Made by a program: the position numbers and the translations under genes
Shown: piece after piece, positions 1 through 9,818 of the stretch
Position numbering within the stretch: position 1 is the stretch's first letter
How the letters are laid out: each line of letters begins with the position of its first letter
Source of the DNA: Roseibacterium elongatum DSM 19469
Lineage (GTDB): Bacteria > Pseudomonadota > Alphaproteobacteria > Rhodobacterales > Rhodobacteraceae
NCBI RefSeq assembly: GCF_000590925.1
Contig: NZ_CP004372.1
Span: 1,469,001 to 1,533,000, forward strand
Direction: 5' to 3'
DNA: 64,000 bases
Notes under the pieces: model-generated
Told to the model about the DNA's origin: nothing
The model's input: only the letters and a program-made list of their open reading frames with translations
Database searches by the model: none

Positions 1-427
1 GATCACGACGACAGCCGTCAGCAACAGGCGCAGGCTCATCCACCACTCCGGCGCGACCTTGGCGCGATGCGCGCTCCAGTCGATCGGCAGCAGCACGACA
101 AACCCGACAATCAGGGTCCACAGGGCGGGCTGTGTCGCGCCGGATGCCGTCAGAAACCCCCAGATCGGCGGCAGGACGGACAAGGCATAGAACAGGTTGG
201 CGGTCGGCCCGTCGAAGCGTGTGGCAAACCCCCAGATGACACCGGCCATGAAGCTCAGGATCGTCAGGCCGTAGACCTGCAGCAGGACCGGCCCGTTCAG
301 GCGCGGCGGCAGGATGACCGAGGACAAGGGGGCAAGGTCGGGCCAGATGCTGGTGATCGGCCCCCCAGACAAAGGGGGTCAGGCCAGCGAGGCCGAGCAG
401 AAGCGGGGTCAGGGGTATGCGCGTCAT
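1..427 (-). pseudogene. DUF3429 family membrane protein, frameshifted, 3' end outside window
   Basis: Small integral membrane protein of unknown function. The ATG at 427 opens a frame beginning MTRIPLTPLLLGLAG and running to FVWG, typical of the DUF3429 N-terminus. At the run of six G (minus strand, 361-366) this frame becomes nonsense, while the neighbouring frame continues with PITSIWPDLAP, then YGLTILSFMAGVIWGFATR and further hydrophobic helices to the window edge. Removing one G joins the two halves perfectly. It is therefore either a recent +1 frameshift or a base-calling error. The C-terminus lies beyond position 1. Family assignment is from recalled motifs only. Confidence 0.65.
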
Positions 428-469
428 GGGGCGTTATCTGCCTGTCGAACGCGCATGGGGCAAGACCCC

Positions 470-1084
470 TCAGGAGCGTTCGAACGCAAGACGTCCCGCC
501 AGCAGGGCAAAGATCGCGGCGAAGGATCTGTTCAACCATGCCATCACGCGCGCCGAGCCGAGGATCCAATCCCGTGCCGCGGCCGCGAACAGGCCGTAGA
601 CCGCGAACACCGCAAATGTCATGGCCATGAAAACACCCCCCAAGACCAGGATTTCCCGCGTCACCGTTTCGGGCGAGCCACTCAGGAAAGGGGTCAGCAG
701 CGACAGGAAGAAGATCGACAGCTTGGGGTTGAGGATGTTGATCAGCGCGCCGCGACGCGCAACGGCAAGGCCCGGTTCAGCCTGTGTGCGCGGCTCGACC
801 CTGAGCGCGCCGCCCGAGCGCAAGGCGCTGTAGGCAAGGTATAGCAGGTAGGCCACGCCTGCGAATTTCACTATGTTGAACAGCACCGCCGAGGTATGCA
901 GCACGGCGGCCAGCCCCAGTGTCGCGGCCAGCAAGTGCGGAACAATGCCGAAGGTGCACCCAAGCGCGGCCCAGATCGAGGGGATGCGCCCGCGTCCAAG
1001 ACCCACGGCAAGGGTGTAGATCACCCCCGTTCCGGGGGCGATCACGACGACAAGGGCGGTCAGCAGGAATTGCGTGCTCAGCAT
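470..1084 (-). CDS. LysE/RhtB family translocator
   Basis: Predicted 204-residue inner-membrane exporter of amino acids or related small metabolites. The N-terminus carries the family pattern PGTGVIYTLAVGLGRG, followed by a small-residue-rich helix and a conserved glycine helix; about six hydrophobic segments span the length, as usual for LysE/RhtB proteins of roughly 205 residues. I chose the ATG at 1084 (MLSTQFLL). The open frame extends further upstream, but that part is arginine-rich noise lying over the methyltransferase gene. Substrate cannot be told from sequence. It lies 41 bp downstream of the methyltransferase on the same strand and may share its transcript. Confidence 0.85.
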   Translation of the reverse strand: MLSTQFLLTALVVVIAPGTGVIYTLAVGLGRGRIPSIWAALGCTFGIVPHLLAATLGLAAVLHTSAVLFNIVKFAGVAYLLYLAYSALRSGGALRVEPRTQAEPGLAVARRGALINILNPKLSIFFLSLLTPFLSGSPETVTREILVLGGVFMAMTFAVFAVYGLFAAAARDWILGSARVMAWLNRSFAAIFALLAGRLAFERS

Positions 1085-1125
1085 GGGATCATGAAGGCCG
1101 GGATCGGGTCCTGCGTCAATCGGGT

Positions 1126-1731
1126 TCAGCCGGACGCGATCGCCGTCAGAATGACGAAGGTATCGCCCCCCGACGGGTCGCCCCATCCGTTGCCGGTGCG
1201 GCTGCGCGTCACCGTGAAGCGGGTGGATGCGAGCAGCGAGCGAAGCTCGTCTTGCCCGTAATAGGCAAAGCGGCGGCCAAGATCGCAGCGCTGTTCGCCG
1301 GTTCCCAGCTTCATGCCGAGATGCAGTGCGCCGCCGGGCATCAACGCCATGTGCAGCCGCTGCAGCAGGCCAGGCAGATCGGATTTCGCACTGTGCAGAA
1401 GGCTGAAATTGGCCCAGATGCCGTCGTAGTACGACCGGGCCGAGAGCGCCTCGAAAGGTTCGACACGTACCGTCAGCCCATAGCGGCGCCGCGCAAGGGC
1501 CGCCATTTCGGGTGTCACATCGGTGGCATCCACCAGATACCCGGCCTTGTGAAAGGCGGCGGCCCAACGCCCCGGCCCACAGCCGAGATCGAGGATTCGC
1601 CCGCCCGGTGGCAGGAGGGCAGAGAAGGCGGCGATGTCGTCGCCATGGTCGAGGTCATGCGGGGCAAGGTCTTTCGCCGCATAGCGCCTTGCCGCCCGTG
1701 CATAGACGGCGATCGTGGCGGCGTCGCTCAT
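1126..1731 (-). CDS. Class I SAM-dependent methyltransferase
   Basis: Predicted 201-residue cytoplasmic methyltransferase. Motif [16 protein letters not shown], binds S-adenosylmethionine; an acidic loop (DATDVTPEM) follows at the expected distance, and a post-motif region [14 protein letters not shown] is seen near residue 135. The start codon overlaps the ispH stop as ATGA, which suggests translational coupling. Substrate is unknown; the closest general type is the small UbiE-like fold (Methyltransf_11/25). Nothing looks truncated. Confidence 0.85.
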   Translation of the reverse strand: MSDAATIAVYARAARRYAAKDLAPHDLDHGDDIAAFSALLPPGGRILDLGCGPGRWAAAFHKAGYLVDATDVTPEMAALARRRYGLTVRVEPFEALSARSYYDGIWANFSLLHSAKSDLPGLLQRLHMALMPGGALHLGMKLGTGEQRCDLGRRFAYYGQDELRSLLASTRFTVTRSRTGNGWGDPSGGDTFVILTAIASG

Positions 1732-2678
1732 GCAGGAACGCGCAACACCCGCGGCACCTTGAACTCGACGTTTTCCTGGGCGGTCTCGATAACTTCGACG
1801 GTCACGTCGTAGCGGTCGCGAAAGGCGTCGATCACCTCGTTGATCAGCACCTCGGGGGCGCTGGCGCCGGCGGTGATCCCAAGGGTCGAGATCCCCTCGA
1901 GCGCGCGCCAATCGATATCGGTCGCGCGTTGCACCAGCTGGGCATACTGGCAGCCGGCCCGCGCACCCACCTCGACCAGCCGTCGCGAGTTCGAGGAATT
2001 CGGCGCCCCCACGACCAACATCGCCTCGGCTTTTGGAGCCATCGCCTTGACGGCCTCTTGCCGGTTGGTTGTGGCGTAGCAGATGTCTTCCTTGTGGGGG
2101 CCGACGATGTTGGGAAAGCGTGCTTTCAGCGCGGCCACGATGTCGGCGGTATCGTCCAGCGACAGGGTGGTCTGCGTGACAAAGGCCAGGGTGTCGGGGT
2201 CGCGGACCTCAACCGTGGCCACATCCTCGACCGTTTCGACGAGCAAGACCTCGCCCTCGGGCAGTTGGCCCATCGTGCCGACGGTCTCAGGGTGCCCCTC
2301 GTGGCCGATCATGATCATCTGAAGGCCGTTCTCATGATGGCGCGCGGCCTCGATATGCACCTTCGACACCAACGGGCAGGTCGCATCGACATAGATCATC
2401 TCACGGCGCTGCGCTTCGGCGGGGACGGATTTCGGCACGCCATGGGCCGAGAAGATGACGGGCCGATCCTGCGGACACTCGTCCAGTTCCTCGACAAAGA
2501 CCGCGCCCTTGTCGCGCAGATCGTCGACCACGAATTTGTTATGCACGATCTCGTGCCGCACATAGACGGGCGCGCCCCATTTCTGCAGCGCCATCTCGAC
2601 GATCTTGATCGCGCGATCCACGCCGGCACAGAACCCGCGCGGTGCGGCAAGGTAAAGGGTCAGGGGGGGCTTGGTCAT
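1728..2678 (-). CDS. ispH: 4-hydroxy-3-methylbut-2-enyl diphosphate reductase
   Basis: Last enzyme of the MEP isoprenoid pathway; it reduces HMBPP to IPP and DMAPP using an Fe-S cluster. 316 residues, normal length. The three cluster cysteines are visible: C17 in RGFCAGV, C101 in DATCPLV and C200 in [12 protein letters not shown]. The GHEGHPE motif near residue 125-131 carries the proton-relay glutamate E127, and SSNS near residue 228 contacts the diphosphate. The gene ends in a 4-bp overlap with the methyltransferase downstream. The 154 bp between it and the NYN gene hold no recognisable gene. Confidence 0.97.
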   Translation of the reverse strand: MTKPPLTLYLAAPRGFCAGVDRAIKIVEMALQKWGAPVYVRHEIVHNKFVVDDLRDKGAVFVEELDECPQDRPVIFSAHGVPKSVPAEAQRREMIYVDATCPLVSKVHIEAARHHENGLQMIMIGHEGHPETVGTMGQLPEGEVLLVETVEDVATVEVRDPDTLAFVTQTTLSLDDTADIVAALKARFPNIVGPHKEDICYATTNRQEAVKAMAPKAEAMLVVGAPNSSNSRRLVEVGARAGCQYAQLVQRATDIDWRALEGISTLGITAGASAPEVLINEVIDAFRDRYDVTVEVIETAQENVEFKVPRVLRVPA

Positions 2679-2832
2679 GATGCGGCCTATGGCGACGAAA
2701 ACAGATCAGGCATGTCCAACAGGTATCGCCCGCCCCCCGGCCCGTCCAGCCCAAGCTGCGCGGGCGAACTGCCGCGCCCGACGATGTCTGCCCCGTCGGC
2801 GGGGCGGTAGGGCGCGACGGAAGGGCTGCCGG

Positions 2833-3405
2833 TCAGTCGGCGTCGATTTCGGCGTCGACGCGATCTTGGCGCGGTTCCCGCGGGGGGCGGCCGATGACGT
2901 CCTTCAGCTCGTCCAGCTCGATGAAATTGTCCGCCTGCCGCCGGAGGTCATCGGCGATCATCGGCGGTTGGCTGCGGATGGTCGATACCACCGAGACGCG
3001 CACGCCCTTGCGTTGCACCGCCTCGACCAGGGGGCGAAAATCGCCGTCACCCGAAAACAGGACGATGTGATCGACGTGTTCTGCGGTTTCCATCGCGTCC
3101 ACGGCCAGTTCGATGTCCATGTTGCCCTTGACCTTGCGCCGGCCGCTGGAGTCGGTGAACTCCTTGGCGGGCTTGGTCACCATGGTGAAGCCGTTGTAGT
3201 GCAGCCAATCCACCAGCGGGCGGATCGGTGAATAGTCGTCGTTTTCCAGAAGCGCGGTGTAGTAGAAGGCGCGCAGCAGCTTGCCGCGCTGCATGAATTC
3301 CTGGCGCAACAGCTTATAGTCGATGTCAAACCCCAGCGCCTTTGCAGCAGCGTAAAGGTTCGAGCCGTCTATGAACAGCGCCAGCCGTTCGTCCCGATAA
3401 AACAT
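2833..3405 (-). CDS. NYN domain protein (LabA/DUF88 family)
   Basis: 190-residue protein with a PIN-like NYN nuclease fold. Key acidic residues are visible: D13 in LFIDGSNLY at the N-terminus, then GNMDIELAVDAME and VLFSGDGDFRPLV in the middle, which together form the usual metal site of this family. The C-terminus is basic/acidic and variable. I chose ATG 3405 (MFYRDERLAL); the frame runs further upstream, but that part overlaps the divergent intergenic region. Members are predicted ribonucleases or RNA-binding proteins; the target is unknown. Divergent from folK. Confidence 0.85.
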   Translation of the reverse strand: MFYRDERLALFIDGSNLYAAAKALGFDIDYKLLRQEFMQRGKLLRAFYYTALLENDDYSPIRPLVDWLHYNGFTMVTKPAKEFTDSSGRRKVKGNMDIELAVDAMETAEHVDHIVLFSGDGDFRPLVEAVQRKGVRVSVVSTIRSQPPMIADDLRRQADNFIELDELKDVIGRPPREPRQDRVDAEIDAD

Positions 3406-3588
3406 TCGAAACAACCCCGTTCTCAAAAGCTTCGCGCGAGGCTGTCCCCACCCGGGCAAGCTCCCGGATCCCCTCGCGACCCGAAGACGCGTCATCAAGT
3501 ATCGGCCACCGATGTGCAAGGCGCAATGGCGCATAGCACCTGCCCGCCATGCTCAAACCTGTTGTTCGGTTCTTTGTCGACCGTGCAA

Positions 3589-3618
3589 TTGTCATGCCGT
3601 GACGTCATCTGCCATATG
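3589..3618 (+). promoter_or_regulatory. Possible folK promoter
   Basis: TTGTCA at 3589-3594 and CATATG at 3613-3618, 18 bp apart, about 35 bp before the folK start. The -10 match is weak. A perfect TGACGTCA palindrome lies in the spacer (3600-3607). Confidence 0.3.
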
Positions 3619-3652
3619 GCGACGAACCGCGTCCATTTGCAAACGAAATGAC

Positions 3653-4270
3653 ATGCACCTTCCCACTGATGTAGCCCCCCTTTCCGTGCAGGCCGCAAAC
3701 GCGCCGGGCACCGTCTATGTGGCGCTCGGCGCAAATCTGCCGGGACCCTTCGCGTCGCCCAAGGCAGGCGTGCTGCATGCATTGGAGCGCCTTTGCGCTC
3801 TGCCGGGGGGCAGGCGCTTGCATGGCGGCGGGTTGTATCGGACGCCGGCCTACCCGGCAGGCAACGGGCCGGATTTCGTGAATGCGGTCGTCGCGATCGA
3901 GGCTGACAACCCGGCGGCCTTCATACAGGCGGCCTTTGGTATCGAGGCCGAGTTCAACCGCGCCGAGGATCGCAAGGCAGGGCGATGGGCCCCGCGGGCC
4001 ATCGATATCGACATTGTGGCCTTGGGCGATCGGATCTGGCCCGATCCGGCGCGGCACAAGGCGCTGCGCGACATGGCGCCGATCGATCGCGTTCTGACCG
4101 ACGACGAAATCGTGATACCCCACCCCGCGATGCAGGAACGCGCCTTCGTGCTGAAACCGATGGTCTTTTTCGCGCCGGACTGGCGCCACCCCGCGCTGGG
4201 CAAGACGGCGCGCGATCTGGCGTTGGCGCTGCCACGGCCCGAGCTGGAGGCGGTCGTCCCCCTGACCTGA
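3653..4270 (+). CDS. folK: 2-amino-4-hydroxy-6-hydroxymethyldihydropteridine diphosphokinase (HPPK)
   Basis: Transfers pyrophosphate from ATP to 6-hydroxymethyl-dihydropterin in folate synthesis. 205 residues from the ATG at 3653. The N-terminal VALGANLPG strand, the [18 protein letters not shown] segment and the Mg-binding signature [16 protein letters not shown] (about residues 113-128) identify it. The tail is some 40 residues longer than the E. coli enzyme, as commonly seen in alphaproteobacteria. The 247-bp gap to the divergent NYN gene carries the promoters; rpoZ follows after 76 bp. Confidence 0.93.
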   Translation: MHLPTDVAPLSVQAANAPGTVYVALGANLPGPFASPKAGVLHALERLCALPGGRRLHGGGLYRTPAYPAGNGPDFVNAVVAIEADNPAAFIQAAFGIEAEFNRAEDRKAGRWAPRAIDIDIVALGDRIWPDPARHKALRDMAPIDRVLTDDEIVIPHPAMQERAFVLKPMVFFAPDWRHPALGKTARDLALALPRPELEAVVPLT

Positions 4271-4277
4271 ATTCCGG

Positions 4278-4306
4278 TTGTCAAGGGCCGCAAAGGCCGT
4301 TATGAC
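4278..4306 (+). promoter_or_regulatory. Promoter for rpoZ
   Basis: TTGTCA (4278-4283), 17-bp spacer, TATGAC (4301-4306): a good housekeeping sigma match about 40 bp before the rpoZ ATG. Not tested experimentally here. Confidence 0.55.
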
Positions 4307-4346
4307 ATCCGTTCGAACTTATCCCAAAGCAAGGTCGGAGTGCTCC

Positions 4347-4700
4347 ATGGCCCGCGTGACGGTTGAAGACTGCGTTGACAAGGTTCCGAACCGGTTCGAG
4401 CTGGTGATGCTCGCCTCGCACCGGGCGCGCGAGATCGCCTCGGGCGCGGCGCTGACCGTCGATCGCGACAACGACAAGAACCCCGTCGTCGCCCTGCGCG
4501 AGATCGCCGAGGAAACCCAAGGCGCCGACGACCTGCGCGAGCGTCTGATCGAAAGTCATCAGACCCAGATCGAGGTCGATGAGCCCGAAGAGGACGCGAT
4601 GGCGCTTTTGCAGGGCGTTGAGCGTGATCGCCCCGCCGAGGATGACATGGACGAAGAGCAGATGCTGCGTGCCCTTATGGAAGCGCAGGGTCAGAAGTAA
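4347..4700 (+). CDS. rpoZ: RNA polymerase omega subunit
   Basis: 117-residue omega subunit, which helps beta-prime fold and assemble into RNA polymerase. The N-terminal [21 protein letters not shown] and [11 protein letters not shown] helix are the family core; [11 protein letters not shown] follows. The C-terminal half is acidic ([20 protein letters not shown]), typical of alphaproteobacterial omega. ATG 4347 was chosen over an earlier in-frame start because the conserved sequence begins there. It lies 43 bp before the ppGpp synthetase/hydrolase gene, the classic rpoZ-rsh pairing. Confidence 0.97.
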   Translation: MARVTVEDCVDKVPNRFELVMLASHRAREIASGAALTVDRDNDKNPVVALREIAEETQGADDLRERLIESHQTQIEVDEPEEDAMALLQGVERDRPAEDDMDEEQMLRALMEAQGQK

Positions 4701-4743
4701 GCCGCCGCGGTAGCCCGGTGTTGGTGGAGCTGACGACCCGTTC

Positions 4744-6867
4744 ATGATCGACGCCGACGACCTGCTCAGCCTTGTAAAGAATTACAATCCGAAAACGAAC
4801 GAGGCGCTGCTCCGCGGCGCCTACGCCTATGCCAAGGCCATGCACGAGGGGCAGACGCGCCACTCGGGCGAGCCCTATTTCACCCATCCCGTTGCAGTGG
4901 CCGCCATCCTGACCGAACAGCGGCTGGATGATGCGACCATTGCGACCGCGCTGTTGCACGACACGATCGAGGACACCAAGGGCACCTATTCCGAGATCGC
5001 GCAGAAATTCGGCCGTGACGTGGCCGAACTGGTCGATGGTGTCACCAAGCTGACGAACCTGGAACTGTCCAGCCGCGAAACCAAGCAGGCCGAGAATTTC
5101 CGCAAGCTGTTCATGGCCATGTCCAAGGATCTGCGCGTGATCCTGGTCAAGCTGGCGGACCGGCTGCACAACATGCGCACCATCCGCCACATGCCGCCCG
5201 AGAAGCAGGCGAAAAAAGCGCATGAAACCATGGACATCTATGCACCGCTTGCCGGCCGCATGGGGATGCAATGGATGCGCGAAGAACTCGAGGACCTTGC
5301 CTTTCGCGTGCTCAACCCCGAGGCGCGCGCCTCGATCATTCGCCGTTTCATCACGTTGCAAAAGGAAACCGGCGACGTGATCCCCAAGATCACCGAGGAT
5401 ATCGAGCACATCCTCGACAAGCACGGGGTCAAGGCCGACGTGTTCGGTCGCGCGAAAAAGCCGTTTTCGATCTGGCGCAAGATGCAGGAAAAGCAGTTGG
5501 CCTTTTCGCGTCTGTCCGACATCTACGGGTTCCGCGTCATCACCGAGACCGAGGATGACTGCTACCGCGTGCTGGGGGCCATCCACCAGCGCTGGCGCGC
5601 CGTTCCCACCCGGTTCAAGGACTATATCAGCCAGCCGAAATCGAACGGCTACCGCTCGATCCACACCACCGTCTCGGGGCGTGACGGCAAACGGGTCGAG
5701 GTGCAGATCCGCACCCGCCAGATGCACGAAGTGGCCGAGGCCGGCGTGGCCGCGCACTGGTCCTATCGCGACGGTGTGCGCGCCAAGAACCCCTTTGCCG
5801 TCGATCCGGCGAAATGGCTGGAAAGCCTGACCGAACGCTTCGAGAATGCCGAGGATCACGACGAGTTTCTCGAACATGTGAAGCTCGAGATGTATTCCGA
5901 CCAGGTGTTCTGCTTCACGCCAAAGGGTGATGTCGTGAAACTGCCCAAAGGGGCGACGCCGATCGATTTCGCCTATTCGATTCACACGCGAATCGGTCAC
6001 TCCTGCGTCGGGGCCAAGGTGGACGGTCTGCGCGTGCCCTTGTGGACGCGGCTGAAGAACGGTCAATCGGTCGAGATCATCACCGCCGAGGGGCAGACGC
6101 CGCAGGCGACCTGGCTGGATATCGTGGCCACGGGCCGGGCCAAGGCCGCGATTCGGCGCAACCTGCGCGAGGTCGACCGCGAACGCTACATCAAGCTGGG
6201 CCGCGAACTGGCGCGCGTGGCCTTCGAGCAGGTGGACAAGCGGGCCACCGAAAAGGCGCTGATGACCGCGGCCAAGGCGCTGAACCTTGCGACAGGCGAC
6301 GAGGTTCTGGCGCGAATCGGATCGGCCGAACTGTCGGGGCGGCAGGTCGTGTCGATGCTCTACCCCGAACTGGTCAACGACGATATCGGCGGCGAGATCG
6401 AGGAACGCCGCGCCGTCATCGGTCTTCCGCCGGGTGCCGAGACGCGCCGTGCGCAATGCTGTCAGCCCGTTCCGGGCGAGCGCATTGTCGGCATCACCTA
6501 TCCGGGCAAGGGGCCTGTCGTGCACGCGATCGATTGCGAGGCGCTGGCTGATTTCGACGACACGCCCCAGCGCTGGATCGATCTGCACTGGACCGAGGGT
6601 CGCCACGCCCCGACCCACAACGTGACGCTGGATGTCACGCTCTCGAATCAAAAGGGAACCTTGGGGCGCATCTGCACATTGATCGGTGAGCAGAACGCAA
6701 ATATCTCGGATCTGCATTTCATTGATCGGAAGCCGGATTTCTACCGTATCCTTGTCGATGTTGATGTGCGGGACGCCGAGCATCTGCACGCGGCGATGAT
6801 GGCGGTCGAGGCAGATAGCGACGTTGCCAGCATGCACCGGGTGCGCGATCTCGACCGGCGCCCCTGA
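4744..6867 (+). CDS. rsh: Bifunctional (p)ppGpp synthetase/hydrolase Rsh
   Basis: Makes and degrades the stringent-response alarmone (p)ppGpp; in alphaproteobacteria one Rsh usually does both. 707 residues, full length. Hydrolase domain: HPVAVAAIL and the intact HD/ED pair in LLHDTIEDT near residue 72. Synthetase domain: FGRAKKPFSIWRKM and FKDYISQPKSNGYRSIHT. A TGS domain follows (VFCFTPKGDVVKLPKGATP, near residue 390), then a CC/zinc-type region (RRAQCCQPVPGE) and a C-terminal ACT domain (VTLSNQKGTLGRICTLIGEQ). Both catalytic sites look intact, so it should be truly bifunctional. Confidence 0.97.
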   Translation: MIDADDLLSLVKNYNPKTNEALLRGAYAYAKAMHEGQTRHSGEPYFTHPVAVAAILTEQRLDDATIATALLHDTIEDTKGTYSEIAQKFGRDVAELVDGVTKLTNLELSSRETKQAENFRKLFMAMSKDLRVILVKLADRLHNMRTIRHMPPEKQAKKAHETMDIYAPLAGRMGMQWMREELEDLAFRVLNPEARASIIRRFITLQKETGDVIPKITEDIEHILDKHGVKADVFGRAKKPFSIWRKMQEKQLAFSRLSDIYGFRVITETEDDCYRVLGAIHQRWRAVPTRFKDYISQPKSNGYRSIHTTVSGRDGKRVEVQIRTRQMHEVAEAGVAAHWSYRDGVRAKNPFAVDPAKWLESLTERFENAEDHDEFLEHVKLEMYSDQVFCFTPKGDVVKLPKGATPIDFAYSIHTRIGHSCVGAKVDGLRVPLWTRLKNGQSVEIITAEGQTPQATWLDIVATGRAKAAIRRNLREVDRERYIKLGRELARVAFEQVDKRATEKALMTAAKALNLATGDEVLARIGSAELSGRQVVSMLYPELVNDDIGGEIEERRAVIGLPPGAETRRAQCCQPVPGERIVGITYPGKGPVVHAIDCEALADFDDTPQRWIDLHWTEGRHAPTHNVTLDVTLSNQKGTLGRICTLIGEQNANISDLHFIDRKPDFYRILVDVDVRDAEHLHAAMMAVEADSDVASMHRVRDLDRRP

Positions 6868-6930
6868 GGCAGCCCGCAAGGACGAGGCGGTGCCCCGGCG
6901 GACGGGCCCGATGAGGAGAGGAAAGGCAGC

Positions 6931-7569
6931 TTGGTCTTCAAGAGGCGGGACCAACGGTCATGGCTCAGGATCGTGGCCGAAGCGATCTGGCCCCGCGGTG
7001 GCTGGGGCCGGGCCTTTCAGTATGTGCAGCACAGGCTGCGTCGACTGCCCGGAACGCCTGAACAGATCGCCCGCGGGGTCTTCGCAGGCACCTTCACCAT
7101 CTTCACGCCGTTCTTCGGCCTGCATTTCGTGGTGGCGGCGCTTCTGGCCAAGGTCATGCGCGGCTCGATCCTGGCGGCCCTTCTGTCCACCTTTCTGGGC
7201 AATCCGCTGACCTATGTGCCGATCGCCATCATCTCGATACAGACCGGGCATTTCCTTTTGGGCACCAGCCCGCGCGGCGAGGTGGACGAATCGATCTTCG
7301 CCAAATTCGGCGGTGCGGCCGGTGACCTGTGGCACAATATCATCGCGATGTTCACCCCGGCACAGGCCCATTGGGGCGATCTGCGGATCTTCTATAACGA
7401 TGTCTTTTTTCCGTGGATGGTTGGCGGGGTTGTGCCGGGGCTTATCTGTGCGCTGACCTGCTACTACCTGAGCGTTTCGGTCATCCGCGCATATCAGAAA
7501 CGCCGCGCGTCGCGATTGCGGGCCAAGATGGAAAAGCTCAGCCGACAGGCCGAGGCCGAAAGGGGATGA
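6931..7569 (+). CDS. DUF2062 domain-containing membrane protein
   Basis: 212-residue membrane protein with the DUF2062 core: [24 protein letters not shown], then [11 protein letters not shown], and two to three hydrophobic helices, the last near residues 160-180. The start is a TTG at 6931 preceded by a purine-rich GAGGAGAGGAAAGGCAG tract; no ATG fits the conserved MVFKRR-type N-terminus. The protein ends in a basic/charged tail ([14 protein letters not shown]). Function is unknown. It sits between rsh and pdxJ, almost touching pdxJ (1-bp gap), so the three probably form one operon. Confidence 0.85.
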   Translation: MVFKRRDQRSWLRIVAEAIWPRGGWGRAFQYVQHRLRRLPGTPEQIARGVFAGTFTIFTPFFGLHFVVAALLAKVMRGSILAALLSTFLGNPLTYVPIAIISIQTGHFLLGTSPRGEVDESIFAKFGGAAGDLWHNIIAMFTPAQAHWGDLRIFYNDVFFPWMVGGVVPGLICALTCYYLSVSVIRAYQKRRASRLRAKMEKLSRQAEAERG

Positions 7570-7570
7570 G

Positions 7571-8317
7571 ATGACAGAGCGCAAGTTGCGTCTGGGTGTG
7601 AATATCGACCATGTGGCCACCCTCAGGAATGCCCGTGGCGGGGCGCTGCCCGATCCGGTGCGCGCGGCGGTGATGGCCCAGCAGGCCGGGGCCGATGGCA
7701 TCACCGCCCATCTGCGTGAAGATCGCCGCCACATCCGCGACGCCGATATCGACGCGATCATGGACGCCATTTCCATTCCGCTGAATTTCGAAATGGCCGC
7801 AACCGACGAGATGCAGCGTATTGCCCTCGCCCATCGTCCGCACGCCGCCTGCATCGTGCCCGAACGCCGCGAGGAACGCACGACCGAAGGCGGCCTCGAA
7901 GTGGCCGCCGATCAGAACAGGCTGGCCGATTTCATTGCACCTTTGCGTGATGCGGGCATGCGCGTGTCGCTGTTCATTGCGTCCGATCCGGCCCAGATCG
8001 AGGCGGCGCACCGCATCGGGGCCCCGGTCATCGAACTGCACACCGGGGCTTATTGCGATTTCCATGCCGAGGGCGACATGGCCGCGCGCGACGCGGAACT
8101 GGCCCGGCTGGTTGATGGTGCGAAACAGGCGGCGGATCTCGGGCTCGAGGTGCATATGGGCCATGGCCTGACCTATGACACCGTCGCGCCCGTCGCGGCC
8201 CTGCCCGAGGTGGCCGAGTTGAACATCGGCCATTTCCTGATCGGCGAGGCCGTGTTCGTGGGGTTGCCGGCCGCCATTGCGCAAATGCGCGCGGCGATGG
8301 ACGCGGCCCGCGCCTAA
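7571..8317 (+). CDS. pdxJ: Pyridoxine 5'-phosphate synthase
   Basis: Condenses 1-deoxy-xylulose-5-phosphate with 3-amino-2-oxopropyl phosphate to give pyridoxine 5'-phosphate in DXP-dependent vitamin B6 synthesis. 248 residues, TIM barrel. Visible family motifs are [16 protein letters not shown] at the N-terminus, [41 protein letters not shown] and HMGHGLTYD near the C-terminus; the active-site H45/E72/H193-type residues appear preserved. The start lies 1 bp after the DUF2062 stop and the ribosome site is inside that gene. Confidence 0.97.
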   Translation: MTERKLRLGVNIDHVATLRNARGGALPDPVRAAVMAQQAGADGITAHLREDRRHIRDADIDAIMDAISIPLNFEMAATDEMQRIALAHRPHAACIVPERREERTTEGGLEVAADQNRLADFIAPLRDAGMRVSLFIASDPAQIEAAHRIGAPVIELHTGAYCDFHAEGDMAARDAELARLVDGAKQAADLGLEVHMGHGLTYDTVAPVAALPEVAELNIGHFLIGEAVFVGLPAAIAQMRAAMDAARA

Positions 8318-8469
8318 GGCGTTGCGCATCCGGCGCGGCGCACGCGCGATCTTGCATCCCGTGGCGCAAATCGGCAGGTGTGGGGGCGACAAGGGCGGCG
8401 GGCCGCCCGGCACCATCCGGCGCCCGGCCCCACGCCCCCGGACCCTCCGTTGAGAGAGAAAACGACCAG

Positions 8470-8922
8470 ATGATCCTCGGCATCGGTACAGACCTTGCGA
8501 ATATCGAACGCATCCAGCGTGCCCTTGACCGCTTCGGCGATCGTTTTCGCAACCGCGTGTTCACGGTGACCGAGCAGACCCGCGCCGAACGCATGAAAGA
8601 CCCCGCCGCGACCTATGCCAAACGCTGGGCCGCCAAGGAGGCATGTTCCAAAGCGCTCGGAACCGGCCTTCGCATGGGGATCGCTTGGCGCGACATGGCC
8701 GTCACCAACCTGCAATCGGGGCAACCGGTGATGGAGGTCACCGGCTGGGCCAAGGAACGCCTGCACCAGATGACGCCCGAGGGCTATGTCGCCGTGATCC
8801 ATGTCACTTTGACCGATGATCACCCCTGGGCGCATGCGCAGGTCCTGATCGAAGCCCTGCCCGAGGACGAAGAGGCAAAGCGCCCACAGGTCGGACCGGT
8901 CTCGCGGCGGCGTCTGAGCTGA
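8470..8922 (+). CDS. acpS: Holo-[acyl-carrier-protein] synthase
   Basis: Attaches 4'-phosphopantetheine from CoA to acyl carrier protein. 150 residues from ATG 8470; slightly longer than the usual 120-140. The metal ligand D8 is in [14 protein letters not shown] and the second acidic ligand is in the [14 protein letters not shown] motif. The last 20 residues ([19 protein letters not shown]) are an extra tail. The 152 bp before the gene are GC-rich and hold no other gene that I can support. Same strand and probably same operon as pdxJ and lepB. Confidence 0.95.
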   Translation: MILGIGTDLANIERIQRALDRFGDRFRNRVFTVTEQTRAERMKDPAATYAKRWAAKEACSKALGTGLRMGIAWRDMAVTNLQSGQPVMEVTGWAKERLHQMTPEGYVAVIHVTLTDDHPWAHAQVLIEALPEDEEAKRPQVGPVSRRRLS

Positions 8923-9027
8923 CGGTCAGCCGGGGCCGCAAGGCGCAGGGGGTTGCTTGACTTGCGCCCCCGCGGGCCGCATGAACCGCGGGAACGGTCG
9001 AGAGGCAGGCAGCGAAAAGGCAGGACC

Positions 9028-9816
9028 ATGGCAGCGGCAAAAGCCAAGCAAGACGGTATCTGGGAAACGATCAAGACCATCATATACGCCCTGCTGATCG
9101 CAGGCGTCTTTCGGACCCTGTTCTTTCAGCCGTTCTGGATTCCGTCCGGGTCGATGAAAGACACGTTGCTGATCGGCGATTTCCTGTTCGTCAACAAGAT
9201 GGCCTATGGCTACTCGCGCCATTCCTGCCCGTTCTCGATGTGTCCCTTCGACGGACGGCTCTTTGGGCGCGAACCCGAACGCGGCGATGTCGTCGTCTTT
9301 CGTCACCCGGTGAACGGCGAGGATTTCATCAAACGGGTGATCGGCCTTCCGGGGGACCGGGTGCAGGTGATCGACGGCCGCCTGCACATCAATGGCGAAG
9401 CGGTCGAGATCACACCCGAGGCTCCGTTCGAGGAAATCTATGAACGGCAGGGCCCGATCGGCCACTTGCCGCGCTGTTCCAACGCGCCGGTCGGAGAGGG
9501 CGCAACCTGCGAGAAAGAGCGGGCGACCGAAACCTTGCCGGGCGGTGTCAGCCACTCGATCCTTAACATTCAGGATGGGACGCGTGGCGACAACACGCCG
9601 GAATATGTCGTGCCCGAGGGCCAGTATTTCGTAATGGGTGACAACCGAGACAACTCTGTCGACTCTCGGTTTCCGCAATCTGTCGGGGGCGTCGGGTTCG
9701 TACCGTTCGAAAACCTTCTCGGCCGCGCGGACCGTGTCATTTTCTCTTCTGCCGGGCAGCGCATGATCTATTTCTGGACCTGGCGCGCGGATCGTTTCTT
9801 TCACCGGATCGACTGA
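9028..9816 (+). CDS. lepB: Signal peptidase I
   Basis: Inner-membrane serine protease that cleaves signal peptides from exported proteins. 262 residues. One N-terminal membrane helix (about residues 15-33) leads straight into box [15 protein letters not shown], with nucleophile S42; box [14 protein letters not shown], carries the general base K102; box [14 protein letters not shown], is near residue 210. ATG 9028 was chosen because the helix begins a dozen residues later. It is followed 2 bp later by rnc, the usual lepB-rnc-era order. Confidence 0.97.
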   Translation: MAAAKAKQDGIWETIKTIIYALLIAGVFRTLFFQPFWIPSGSMKDTLLIGDFLFVNKMAYGYSRHSCPFSMCPFDGRLFGREPERGDVVVFRHPVNGEDFIKRVIGLPGDRVQVIDGRLHINGEAVEITPEAPFEEIYERQGPIGHLPRCSNAPVGEGATCEKERATETLPGGVSHSILNIQDGTRGDNTPEYVVPEGQYFVMGDNRDNSVDSRFPQSVGGVGFVPFENLLGRADRVIFSSAGQRMIYFWTWRADRFFHRID

Positions 9817-9818
9817 CC

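Noticed and set aside
470..1567. Extended LysE frame of 365 codons
   Set aside because: The upstream 161 codons lie over the methyltransferase gene and have no similarity to LysE.
3600..3607. TGACGTCA palindrome as an operator
   Set aside because: Eight bases in a GC-rich gap are too little to claim a binding site.
4675..6954. Long open frame opposite rsh
   Set aside because: Shadow of rsh; no domain.
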